From Methyloceanibacter marginalis (GTDB taxonomy: Bacteria; Pseudomonadota; Alphaproteobacteria; Rhizobiales; Methyloligellaceae): a stretch of 54,751 bases of DNA. The translations under genes were made by a program, and so were the position numbers. Of the stretch, positions 8,187 through 15,923 are shown piece by piece (within the stretch, counting starts at the first letter, position 1; the number at the start of each line of letters is the position of its first letter). The stretch is from NCBI RefSeq assembly GCF_001723295.1, contig NZ_LPWD01000455.1, positions 1 to 54,751 of the forward strand. The letters are read 5' to 3'. The notes below the pieces were generated by a model. That model worked only from the letters and a program-made list of their open reading frames with translations, was not told where the DNA came from and did no database searches.

Positions 8187-9368
8187 ATGGCGCTCAGCGA
8201 CACCCAGCTCCGGCAACTTAAGGCGAAGCTCGACCCAAAACACATCAAGACGCGGAGAGCCGACGGCGTGGACCTCCACTACGTCGAGGGGTGGCACTCC
8301 GTATCCGAAGCCAACCGCATCTTCGGCTTCGACGCCTGGGACCGGAGGACGCTCGTGAACAGCTGCGTCTGGAGCGGCACCGGCGGGGGAGACTTCGTCG
8401 CGGCGTACACCGCCAAGGTGCGCATCTCCGTCCGCGCCGGGGACATCACCATCGTGAGAGATGGATCCGGCTCCGGCGAAGGCAAGGGGCCGACCCGTGG
8501 CCAAGCCCACGACCTCGCCCTAAAGGCCGCCGAGACGGACGCAACGAAGCGGGCGCTCTCAACCTTCGGCAACTCCTTCGGGCTCGCCCTCTACGACCCC
8601 GAGCAGGCCGGCGTCCGCAAGATGAGGAAGCAGGAGGCGCCGGAGCCCGCGACGTCGTGGACGCTGCGGTCACCTTCCGGCGAGGCGGGGGCTACCTTCG
8701 GGAAGCCGAGCGAATTCGCGGCGGCACTCCAGAAGGCGATGAGCGAGGCGGCCGACATGGAGGCGCTCTTCGCGCTGTGGGAGCAGAATGTTGACGCCGT
8801 CCGGTCGCTCAGCCGCACCTTAAGGCAGGAGCACCTCCCGAAGTCAGGGATCGCGCCGCAACTCGTTCGGCACCTCAAGCAGTGCGCCGTCGATTTGGCA
8901 ACGCCGCGCGACGGCGGCAGCGGGAACTCTCAACCGGAAATGTCCACCTCCAGCAAAGTGAACGAGACCTCACGCCCGAAGGTCGACAAGAGTGTCCTGA
9001 CAATCAGCGAGCCGAAACGGGTCCGCTGCAAGGAGCACCTCCGCTTCGTCGCGGGGCAACCCTGCGTCGTCTGCGGGCGGCAGCCCAGCCACGCGCATCA
9101 TCTGCGCCACGCGCAAGAACGGGGGGTCGGCTTGAAGGTCAGCGACGAGTTTACTGTGCCGCTATGCGCCATCCACCACAACGAGGTCCACCGCGTAGGC
9201 AGGGAGGAGAACTGGTGGCGGGAGCGAAACATCGAACCCATGGGCATTGCTCAAAGCCTGTGGCAGCAAAGCCTCCGTTCTCACTCATTCTCCTCACAAA
9301 CCGCCGCTGCGCCAGCCTCTAAGAGTGATCAACGGGCCAACCTTGCATCCGATGGTCAGCAGCTATGA
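8187..9368 (+). CDS. Rad52/Rad22 single-strand annealing protein with C-terminal HNH/DUF968-like domain
   Basis: A 393-residue two-domain protein. Residues 1-150 match the Rad52/22 fold: TQLRQLKAKLDPKHIKTR, the YVEGWHSVSEANRIFGFDAW motif, then GKGPTRGQAHDLALKAAETD ATKRALSTFGNSFGLALYD. These proteins anneal single strands during phage recombination. After a variable linker, residues 290-365 hold CVVCGRQPSHAHHLRHAQ and VPLCAIHHNEVHRVG, a Cys/His zinc-type HNH-like module (DUF968-like) that may nick or bind DNA. GAGG just upstream fixes ATG 8187. The gene is intact, unlike the terminase, and follows gp157 in one probable operon. Confidence 0.85.
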   Translation: MALSDTQLRQLKAKLDPKHIKTRRADGVDLHYVEGWHSVSEANRIFGFDAWDRRTLVNSCVWSGTGGGDFVAAYTAKVRISVRAGDITIVRDGSGSGEGKGPTRGQAHDLALKAAETDATKRALSTFGNSFGLALYDPEQAGVRKMRKQEAPEPATSWTLRSPSGEAGATFGKPSEFAAALQKAMSEAADMEALFALWEQNVDAVRSLSRTLRQEHLPKSGIAPQLVRHLKQCAVDLATPRDGGSGNSQPEMSTSSKVNETSRPKVDKSVLTISEPKRVRCKEHLRFVAGQPCVVCGRQPSHAHHLRHAQERGVGLKVSDEFTVPLCAIHHNEVHRVGREENWWRERNIEPMGIAQSLWQQSLRSHSFSSQTAAAPASKSDQRANLASDGQQL

Positions 9369-9521
9369 GAGACGCGGGTTCCGCGATAGGCGCGCTATCA
9401 CTTCAAAATATGGATGCCCGCCAAATGCGATCGCTGCCTGATTCCGCTTAGGTCGTCGATCCCCTGATCACGCTTCGCCTCTGCGCGTACTCGAAGTAGC
9501 ATTCTTTTAAGGCCGCGACGA

Positions 9522-9692
9522 ATGCACCTGCCCAAGCTGCCAAAGCAACCTGTAAACACCGGATGGCCCCCGATAGTTATGTGGGCTATCTCGTGGTTAA
9601 ACTGCGGGCTCGCGATCTACTTCCTGGCGATCATCGCCGCGGGGGTGCTGTACGGGCTGGGACTTCTGGTCAGTGACCTTCTTTATCCCTGA
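9522..9692 (+). CDS. small membrane protein
   Basis: A 56-codon ORF with a Pro/Lys-rich N-terminus (HLPKLPKQPVNTGWPP) and one long hydrophobic stretch (about residues 18-53) rich in Ile, Ala and Leu, predicting one or two membrane spans. Small inner-membrane proteins like this are common at prophage ends (holin-like or unassigned). No Shine-Dalgarno stands out and I recognise no family. The hydrophobic continuity makes a real gene more likely than not. Confidence 0.45.
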   Translation: MHLPKLPKQPVNTGWPPIVMWAISWLNCGLAIYFLAIIAAGVLYGLGLLVSDLLYP

Positions 9693-9735
9693 GCGGCGCC
9701 GTAGCCTTCTTCCACGCGATGGCGCCCACCCTCAC

Positions 9736-9879
9736 ATGTTGACGGTGGCCTTCGTCTACTGCTGCGCCCGCGTGGCGCAGATTGAGCAGAGCGGGGAGAA
9801 GGGCTGCCTCCACCACCTCTGGATCGTCGTGATGGTGCTGCTGTTCATGCTATATGGCTTCTACACTTGGAGACCCTAG
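9736..9879 (+). CDS. possible small membrane protein
   Basis: A 47-codon ORF with a Cys-containing head and a hydrophobic segment (LWIVVMVLLFMLYGFYTW) near the C-terminus. It follows the 56-residue membrane ORF closely, so the pair could be phage-derived. No ribosome site is evident. A longer in-frame start at 9673 overlaps the previous ORF. Confidence 0.3.
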   Translation: MLTVAFVYCCARVAQIEQSGEKGCLHHLWIVVMVLLFMLYGFYTWRP

Positions 9880-9899
9880 CCGGACCCGCGAACCGTCTG

Positions 9900-10763
9900 A
9901 TGCTCACCCCCGCACAAATCGTCTTCCGGCTCGGACAACTTGTTCGAGGTCAATGGGGCAACCGGCCCGTCATCGAGTACGACGGGCAGGTGATCTACCG
10001 ATTGCCGCCTCCACTCTCGAACAAGCCCTCGTGTTTGATGTTCACGCAGCCAAAATCCGGCAGCAAGATGGCGCGAGGCATCCTGCGGGAGCTGGCAAGA
10101 CAATCGGGTCTCCAGCCTACCGGCCCCGGGGGTGCCTTCTTCAAGGCTGGTATCCCTCAGAGTGAAATTCCTGCGTCGACCTCAGAGATCTTCCAGCCAT
10201 CAGGATACTTCTATCACTTCTCAAATGTGCCCACGGAATACGAGATCCCGATCGACGCCCCCACGTTGGTGCATGTCCGCGACATTCGTGACGTTCTCGT
10301 TTCAAAGTACTACTCGCTGCGCGACAGCCACCCGGAGCCGGGCGATGCCGTCGCCTCGGATAAAAAGCAGGCATTTCTAAACCAGCGAGAAATTCTGAGG
10401 AAAGTGGACGTGGACCAAGGTGTCCTGCGTCTCGCGACCCGAGGTGTCGCCGATATGATGAGGGGTCTCAGGGTGCGCGCATCATGCAGGGGTTCGATGC
10501 TCACCCGTTACGAAGACATGGTCTATCGCAAAGAAGAATGGGCTCAGGATGTGTGCCGCCAGTTCGGCTGGGATAGGTCAAAAAAAGCGATCGCACGCGC
10601 CGTTGCGCCCTTCGATGTTTTTCCTGACGGCGAGCGTCCCGATCGGCACGTCCGCCAGGTCCATCCGGGAAACTACCAGAAGAAACTGAAGCCGGAGACC
10701 ATCAAGAGACTGAATGAGATGTTCCATGAAGAGTTGGAGTTTTTCGGCTATCCCGTTCAGTAG
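9900..10763 (+). CDS. sulfotransferase domain protein (type 1)
   Basis: About 287 residues. Sulfotransferases move sulfate from PAPS to hydroxyl or amino groups; in a glycan locus the likely acceptor is a sugar. The 5'-phosphosulfate loop is seen as FTQPKSGSKMARGILREL near residue 48, and the 3'-phosphate site as VHVRDIRDVLVSKYYSLRD near residue 125. MLTRYEDMVYRKEEWAQ and the closing H..NYQKKLKPETI..LNEMF are typical of cytosolic-type family members. ATG 9900 is preferred over the in-frame TTG 9867, though neither has a strong ribosome site. It is the first gene of the polysaccharide island and one of five sulfotransferases of different sequence types here. Confidence 0.8.
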   Translation: MLTPAQIVFRLGQLVRGQWGNRPVIEYDGQVIYRLPPPLSNKPSCLMFTQPKSGSKMARGILRELARQSGLQPTGPGGAFFKAGIPQSEIPASTSEIFQPSGYFYHFSNVPTEYEIPIDAPTLVHVRDIRDVLVSKYYSLRDSHPEPGDAVASDKKQAFLNQREILRKVDVDQGVLRLATRGVADMMRGLRVRASCRGSMLTRYEDMVYRKEEWAQDVCRQFGWDRSKKAIARAVAPFDVFPDGERPDRHVRQVHPGNYQKKLKPETIKRLNEMFHEELEFFGYPVQ

Positions 10764-10881
10764 CCCCGCGGAGCTTATTTGACAAACGAAACGCCACGGG
10801 CTCGAACGGACCAGTGGTACGTCGCGGCTGATCGACACGATAACCGTTGTAGAGGAACTGTCGGCCGATGGTACTCTCGTC

Positions 10882-12198
10882 GTGATTGGGACGAGGCACC
10901 ACGCAAGCGTCAGGCACAGTGCAATGGTAATTGCCTACACGGGTTCTCAGGACGTACTCGACGTTATCGGCCGCCTGGGGAGAACTGAGGACATCAAGTT
11001 CTCGCCGGATTATCGGCGCTTTGCCGTCGCGGGGTTCTCTGCAAGTAAGGTATTTCTGTTCGATTTCTCTGTCGCGCACGGTCCTGAAACAAAGCTAATA
11101 TTGACGGGAGCAGCAGAGATCTTCTCTGAAAGCTTCGATTACCCTCATGGGCTTGATTTCATCGGCGACGATTCACTCATTGTCGCCAATCGAAATGGCA
11201 GCGCCTGCATATTGCGGCTACCCGAATGCACTAACGGCGCCGGGCACTATGAAATCTCTCCGAGCGGGGCGATTGCCGAGCGGGACCTCTTGGACTCCCC
11301 GGGGTCGGTATCAGTCAACAGGCTCTCCAGGGGCCGCTACGAAGTTTTAATATGCGACAACTTCGGCCACAAGATTACGAGGCACATAGTGACGACAGCG
11401 GGCTGTTACTCAGTTCAAGACAGCTCCGTGCTTCTGCAAAAGCACATTGATATTCCGGACGGCATATGTGTGAGCAGCGATCGTAGATGGATTGCCGTTA
11501 GCAACCACAACAAGCATTGCGTTTTCGTTTATCTCAATGATGGATCGCTGAATGCGTCCACAGGTCCGCAAGGAATTTTGAAGGGCGTCTATTATCCTCA
11601 CGGTCTGCGCTTTACAGCCGATGGAAGCGCAATTTTGGTAGCCGATGCGGGCGCTCCCTTCGTGCGAATTTACGCGAGGCCCGGTGTTGACTGGCGAGGC
11701 GTGCACTATCCGTCCTCATCGTACCGCGTTTTAAGTGATGAAATGTTCATGCGAGGCCGCGGCAATCCTCAAGAAGGAGGTCCGAAAGGCATTGATGTCA
11801 ACGAAGGCATGGGCATCGTCGCGACAACGAATGACTTGCAGCCACTCGCATTTTTTTCTCTGCCAGAGATGCTGAGCGGCACCGGAGATAACAGCTATTG
11901 CAGCGACCAGCAAAGCCAGCTAGCCGTGACGTGCGAACTCGACCTCGATGACTACACCGCAGCAAGCAGGGAGGAAACAAAGACACGAGCAGCCCAAGCA
12001 AGGTCACGAGCTACGCAAGCTGAAAAGCGAGCAGCTGAGGCGGAGACGCGAGCAAGGCGCGCAGATTTCCGGGCAAGCCGAGCGGAGATTCACTCCAAAA
12101 AATCAGAAGGGCAGGTCGCGGCAATGATAAGTAGTCGGTCTTGGCGGCTTACTGCACCGCTTCGCTGGGCTTCTTTTTACTTCAATCAAATCAAATGA
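10882..12198 (+). CDS. NHL/YVTN-type beta-propeller protein with coiled coil and SWRhTxPLR tag
   Basis: A 438-residue protein. Residues 25-340 contain repeated blade-like segments: IKFSPDYRRFAVAGFSASKV, YPHGLDFIGDDSLIVANRNG, IPDGICVSSDRRWIAVSNHN, YPHGLRFTADGSAILVADAG. This is the pattern of NHL/lactonase-like propellers, which bind ligands or partners and rarely catalyse. Residues 350-410 form a strongly charged Ala/Arg/Glu coiled coil built on an imperfect A-x-x-R-A repeat, and the C-terminus carries SRSWRLTAPLR (418-428). GTG 10882 is the longest start; ATG 10924 is an alternative. There is no signal peptide, so it is probably cytoplasmic. The tag is shared with four other proteins of this island, suggesting a scaffold or sensor role. 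Confidence 0.75.
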   Translation: MIGTRHHASVRHSAMVIAYTGSQDVLDVIGRLGRTEDIKFSPDYRRFAVAGFSASKVFLFDFSVAHGPETKLILTGAAEIFSESFDYPHGLDFIGDDSLIVANRNGSACILRLPECTNGAGHYEISPSGAIAERDLLDSPGSVSVNRLSRGRYEVLICDNFGHKITRHIVTTAGCYSVQDSSVLLQKHIDIPDGICVSSDRRWIAVSNHNKHCVFVYLNDGSLNASTGPQGILKGVYYPHGLRFTADGSAILVADAGAPFVRIYARPGVDWRGVHYPSSSYRVLSDEMFMRGRGNPQEGGPKGIDVNEGMGIVATTNDLQPLAFFSLPEMLSGTGDNSYCSDQQSQLAVTCELDLDDYTAASREETKTRAAQARSRATQAEKRAAEAETRARRADFRASRAEIHSKKSEGQVAAMISSRSWRLTAPLRWASFYFNQIK

Positions 12199-12276
12199 AA
12201 AAGTAGCACAGCAAGTCGCGCACCTCTCGAAATGATGAGGAACGGCAAAAAGGGCAAAGCGCAGCGGCATTAACTT

Positions 12277-13221
12277 TCACTTGAGGGCAAGGCGCTCCTT
12301 TAGTCTCTTAATCCAATGTTGCTGCGACTGGCTAAATTGCCGGAGCGGCGCCGTTATTCTCCAAGAGGTGGAGTGGCGAATCAAAGCGATAGACTGCTCT
12401 AGCTGATGCAGCTTTCGACTCATTAACTCGAAGCTTTTTTTTGCACTGTCAAGCTCCGCATATAATGCCTTGAGTTCCGTATCCTTCTTCACAATCAGCT
12501 CTTTCAAGCTCGCACGATGCGGCGCTGAATAGCTATGCGCTTGGCCAAGAACTCGCTCCAGCGCATGCTTATCAAATGGCTCTCTAAGGAAGTCAAAAAG
12601 ATTCTTACAATAGTTAGAGTTCTCGATAAGAGAATCGTAGTTGAAGACAAAGCAGTTATCTCGGCTCGCTGCGTAGGATTGGAATCGCTCTATCGTTTTG
12701 TTCAACATATCCCTCGATGCTGCTTGGTCGCTTTCTGCCCACCAACCACTATCTAGAGTGCTTCTAACTTCGCGGACATTGAATATGATCGCGGCACCAG
12801 GGAATACCCTCTTAACAAAGTCTAGGTAAGCGACAAACATTCCATCCGGCATCTGGGCTGGCGTATACCGAATCTCCTTAAAGCCTATGCACCGAGCAGC
12901 CTCCGGTGGCTGGAGGCAAAGCCTCAAAAATAGATCTGCGAGCTCTTGGGAAAAGTTTCCCGGATCCAGTGTGTCTGCACCGAACCAGGGCGATGTGGAC
13001 GAAGTCTCTTTTTTGCCAAAGCCGCGATGCGCGGTTTCATACTTCGTAGCCGCAGCGAAGAGGTAAAAGAGCGTAGAATTGTTCTCTCCTCTTATGCAGT
13101 AGCCAGGAATCGAGTTCAGAATGCCTTGGAGGAGAGTAGAGCCTGACCGCCCATACGTCACAACGAAGGCGAACGGGAAGAGAGCGAGGCAGGGGCTCTG
13201 CAAGTATTCCTTTACAGACAT
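12277..13221 (-). CDS. sulfotransferase (type 3) with C-terminal coiled coil and SWRhTxPLR tag
   Basis: A 314-residue protein. The N-terminal 230 residues are a sulfotransferase: PAPS loop TYGRSGSTLLQGILNSIPG near residue 24 and the 3'-phosphate site IIFNVREVRSTLDSGWW near residue 150. FNYDSLIENSNYCKNLFDFL is typical for the family. Residues 235-280 are a coiled coil (KELIVKKDTELKALYAELD), and STSWRITAPLR (284-294) is followed by a basic tail. The same tail architecture is found on unrelated enzymes nearby. Convergent with the propeller gene (78 bp apart). Base composition is AT-richer than the genes after 30 kb. Confidence 0.82.
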   Translation of the reverse strand: MSVKEYLQSPCLALFPFAFVVTYGRSGSTLLQGILNSIPGYCIRGENNSTLFYLFAAATKYETAHRGFGKKETSSTSPWFGADTLDPGNFSQELADLFLRLCLQPPEAARCIGFKEIRYTPAQMPDGMFVAYLDFVKRVFPGAAIIFNVREVRSTLDSGWWAESDQAASRDMLNKTIERFQSYAASRDNCFVFNYDSLIENSNYCKNLFDFLREPFDKHALERVLGQAHSYSAPHRASLKELIVKKDTELKALYAELDSAKKSFELMSRKLHQLEQSIALIRHSTSWRITAPLRQFSQSQQHWIKRLKERLALK

Positions 13222-13550
13222 AAGGTGTCAGCTCACAGAAGAAATGCGCAGCCGTGCCAGGCAAGCACTGACACAATCACGTACGAGACCATCCATCGCT
13301 CCTGAATACACTAAGTTGAGCACGCGGCCTCAAGCGAACATCGCAAGCGTCTCATCGGCTCTCCTCAATCGCTTGCATCTAGCTCTCAGTGGTGCTTCGT
13401 CCGCCTCACGCCAACTGCTTACAATTCTTCCCTTCTTATCGGGCAGCCTCGCATACTCGGCACTTTCGCGCACTTTTACGCTCTCCGTTGACGGTTGCGC
13501 TACCAGATCATTCTGCGCCTTAGGACGACTCGATGGGCTGCAGAGCGAAC
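13222..13550. other. 329-bp intergenic region, nothing coding seen
   Basis: Lies between the epimerase stop and the sulfotransferase start, both on the minus strand. Short ORFs on either strand lack family resemblance and ribosome sites. It probably holds the promoter for the sulfotransferase; no clear -35/-10 pair or hairpin was recognised. Confidence 0.4.
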
Positions 13551-14558
13551 CTATACTCCGTAATAGGCATGATACCAAGCAACGAACCTGCTAATACCTT
13601 CTGCGACTGATGTGTTTGGGCTATAGCCGAAGTCTCTCGTCAGGTCAGTTACGTCCGCATATGTCCTCGGTACGTCGCCCGGCTGGAGATCCAAGTAATT
13701 CTTCCGCGCCTCGCGACCAAGAGCTTTTTCGATCAAACCGATGAAGTCCATCAGTGACACCGCAGTGTGGTTTCCGATGTTATACAGACGGTAAGGTGCT
13801 AACGACGTGCCCGGGTCCGGATTGTCCCCCGACCATTCGGGATTGGGTGCTGGCGGCCGGTCGATCATGCGCAGCATCACCTCTACGACATCATCGATAT
13901 ACGTAAAGTCGCGGGCATGATTGCCGTTGTTGTACACGTCGATCACCTCGTCCGCGAGTATCTGCTTCACGAACTTAAACAATGCCATGTCTGGTCGTCC
14001 CCAAGGTCCGTACACGGTAAAGAAGCGGAGCCCTGTCGCTGGCAGCCGATAGAGGTGAGCATAGACATGCGCCATAAGCTCGTTCGATTTCTTACTCGCG
14101 GCGTAAATGCTGAGCGGATGGTCCACGCAGTCGTGGACGCTGAAGGGCACGCGCGTGTTCGCTCCGTAGACGGAGCTTGAGGAGGCAAAAATGAGATGCT
14201 CTGCCTCGTGTTCACGGCAGGCCTCAAGAATATTAAGGAAGCCAACAATGTTGGATTGGATGTAATCCTCCGGACGCGTGAGTGAGTAGCGCACGCCGGC
14301 TTGCGCGGCTAAGTGGATAACACGCTCGGGTTTGTGGGTTGCAAACAACTCAAAAACCATCGGCGAATCGACTAAATCGCCACGTATAAAAGAGAAGCTG
14401 TCGTAACGAGTGAGTTGGGAAAGTCGCGCTTCCTTCAGCTTGACGTCGTAGTATGAGTTCATGTTGTCGAGCCCGACAACCTCGGCACCGCGGTCGAGCA
14501 ATTTGCGCGAAACGTGGAATCCGATAAACCCAGCGGCACCGGTGACCAGTATCTTCAT
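13551..14558 (-). CDS. UDP-glucuronate 4-epimerase-like SDR protein
   Basis: A 335-residue extended short-chain dehydrogenase. It would interconvert UDP-glucuronate and UDP-galacturonate, feeding acidic sugars to the polysaccharide (rhizobial LpsL is of this type). Evidence: the NAD loop VTGAAGFIGFHVSRKLL at the N-terminus, GLDNMNSYYDVKLKEARL (typical of GlcA epimerases), HLAAQAGVRYSLTRPEDYI, the SSSSVYG serine region, YAASKKSNELMAH (catalytic Tyr-x3-Lys), and GRPDMALFKFVKQI. The start at 14558 (MKILVTG) is chosen; the frame runs 45 codons further upstream without family resemblance. Together with the UDP-glucose dehydrogenase at 29290 it completes a UDP-GlcA/GalA route. Confidence 0.88.
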   Translation of the reverse strand: MKILVTGAAGFIGFHVSRKLLDRGAEVVGLDNMNSYYDVKLKEARLSQLTRYDSFSFIRGDLVDSPMVFELFATHKPERVIHLAAQAGVRYSLTRPEDYIQSNIVGFLNILEACREHEAEHLIFASSSSVYGANTRVPFSVHDCVDHPLSIYAASKKSNELMAHVYAHLYRLPATGLRFFTVYGPWGRPDMALFKFVKQILADEVIDVYNNGNHARDFTYIDDVVEVMLRMIDRPPAPNPEWSGDNPDPGTSLAPYRLYNIGNHTAVSLMDFIGLIEKALGREARKNYLDLQPGDVPRTYADVTDLTRDFGYSPNTSVAEGISRFVAWYHAYYGV

Positions 14559-14708
14559 CTTTCGTAGACGATTGCGCATGGCGAAGTTTTGTCCAGGACT
14601 ACCGTGGCCAATGCCTACGCAACCAACGCAAAGATAGTCCGCGCTGGGCAAGGATCGGCTTGAGGTAGATATCTGGATAGAACTGACGGTCAACCTCTGG
14701 AAGATGAT

Positions 14709-15923
14709 TTACTGGCTGCCACGATGCCGGATAGCCAAACCGCTAAGGTACAGCCTCTTAATCCAGTTGAAGTGGTCGTCGGCGTTGGCGGGACGATACG
14801 GTACGAGCCAAGTTGACGCTCTTCCGGCAACTCGCTCTGACACGGCGCCTATTGCTGTCGCCAAGATGGGCAAACCTAAGCCGAGTAGGTCGGAGAGCGC
14901 GTAGCTGTGGGTCTCCGGTACCGTGAAGGGAAGCCATGCAATATGGGGATCGATCTGGGCAACAATATCGTGAAGATCTGTGTCCTTATATGCACCGAGA
15001 CTCCGGACGTTCGGCAAGGTATCCAGCGCGGCTGCCGCCTCTCTACTGCTCTCGCCAAGGCAAAGTATCTCGATAGGAAGAGCTTCGTATCGAGCGAATT
15101 TTGCCACGTCCAGGATGATGCTTAGTCCTTTGGCCCGGTGAGGCCGGCCTAGCACCAGCACCCTCATTGGCTGGCCTGGCTTTAGTACTGGGGCCTTTAC
15201 AGCTGCACGAACCTCTTGAGGATCGCGGACTCGTGCAGCGATCACCGGCAACTCAGGGAGTAGCCACTGCAACCGATGCGCCAGATCACCAGATATTGCA
15301 ATTCGTCGATCGGCCTTTGCTAGGAAAGGCGGCAAAGTCAGTCCAGCAGCATTGCGCATTTGGGCAATAGCATCGTCTCCGATGAAGTACCCGCGCTCAT
15401 CCTCGAAGTGTGGGGTCGGAGAGAAGTGGTGGTAATCGGTAAGCGTTACGTCGTACGGCACGCTGAGACCCTCTGTGAGTTCTGAGATGTGTTCCTGTAG
15501 TCCGATCGTGTGAATAACATTCAGGCGGTCGAACTGGCGCTCCTTCAGATCCCGCAACGGAACATCAAATCCGGCTGCCAAATCATAGCTCTTTTGGCTG
15601 TAATACGGCCCACGCTCCGAGACATGGAACAGTTTGTTCCTGACGCCCCACGCCCAGGTCACATCCACTTTGTCAGCCACCAAATCGGCTAGAGCGCGTG
15701 CGAAGCGAATCGTGCCGCCACCCCAGCCGTGGACGACGAACAGAATTCTAGGGCGAAATTTTTCCGGACGACGCAACATCGATGGCCACCATCTTGACGA
15801 CAGCAGAGCAGCGTCAAACGAGCGGCTCTGAGGCCAAGCTCTCTTTGCTATCGCCGATCGGTCTTTCGACGGCATCCGCCCCCCACGGTTGACCATAGTC
15901 GGCGAGCGTAGCCCGATAGCCAT
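14709..15923 (-). CDS. GT4-like glycosyltransferase
   Basis: Up to 404 residues. It has a GT-B fold: the N-terminal domain opens with RPRILFVVHGWGGGTIRFAR (about residue 58), and the C-terminal nucleotide-sugar domain with MRVLVLGRPHRAKGLSIILD. WLPFTVPETHSYALSDLLG followed by GLPILATAIGAVSERV corresponds to the GT4 donor-binding region (E-x7-E-like, GxPxxxT). The start is uncertain: 15923, 15875 and 15779 (MLRRPEKF) are all in frame, and the earlier ones overlap the preceding gene. Donor and acceptor cannot be assigned. It lies downstream of the asparagine-synthase-like gene on the same strand and probably in the same transcript. Confidence 0.78.
   Translation of the reverse strand: MAIGLRSPTMVNRGGRMPSKDRSAIAKRAWPQSRSFDAALLSSRWWPSMLRRPEKFRPRILFVVHGWGGGTIRFARALADLVADKVDVTWAWGVRNKLFHVSERGPYYSQKSYDLAAGFDVPLRDLKERQFDRLNVIHTIGLQEHISELTEGLSVPYDVTLTDYHHFSPTPHFEDERGYFIGDDAIAQMRNAAGLTLPPFLAKADRRIAISGDLAHRLQWLLPELPVIAARVRDPQEVRAAVKAPVLKPGQPMRVLVLGRPHRAKGLSIILDVAKFARYEALPIEILCLGESSREAAAALDTLPNVRSLGAYKDTDLHDIVAQIDPHIAWLPFTVPETHSYALSDLLGLGLPILATAIGAVSERVAGRASTWLVPYRPANADDHFNWIKRLYLSGLAIRHRGSQ

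Larger units (their letters stand above)
5027..9368. mobile_element. prophage remnant (packaging and recombination genes only)
   Basis: Contiguous phage-type genes: a NALTHGL-type protein, small and large terminase, a cI-like XRE repressor relic with a divergent operator, Gp157, and Rad52 with a C-terminal HNH-like domain. No portal, protease, capsid, tail, lysis or integrase gene is present, and no flanking att repeat was found by eye. The immediate adjacency of late (terminase) and early (gp157/rad52) genes suggests internal deletion of a larger prophage or a satellite-like element. Confidence 0.6.

Noticed and set aside
8291-8794. 167-residue plus-strand open frame
   Set aside because: Very Arg-rich alternate frame inside the Rad52-like gene.
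13330-13578. 82-residue minus-strand open frame in the gap before the sulfotransferase
   Set aside because: Ser/Arg-rich, no ribosome site, overlaps the end of the epimerase.
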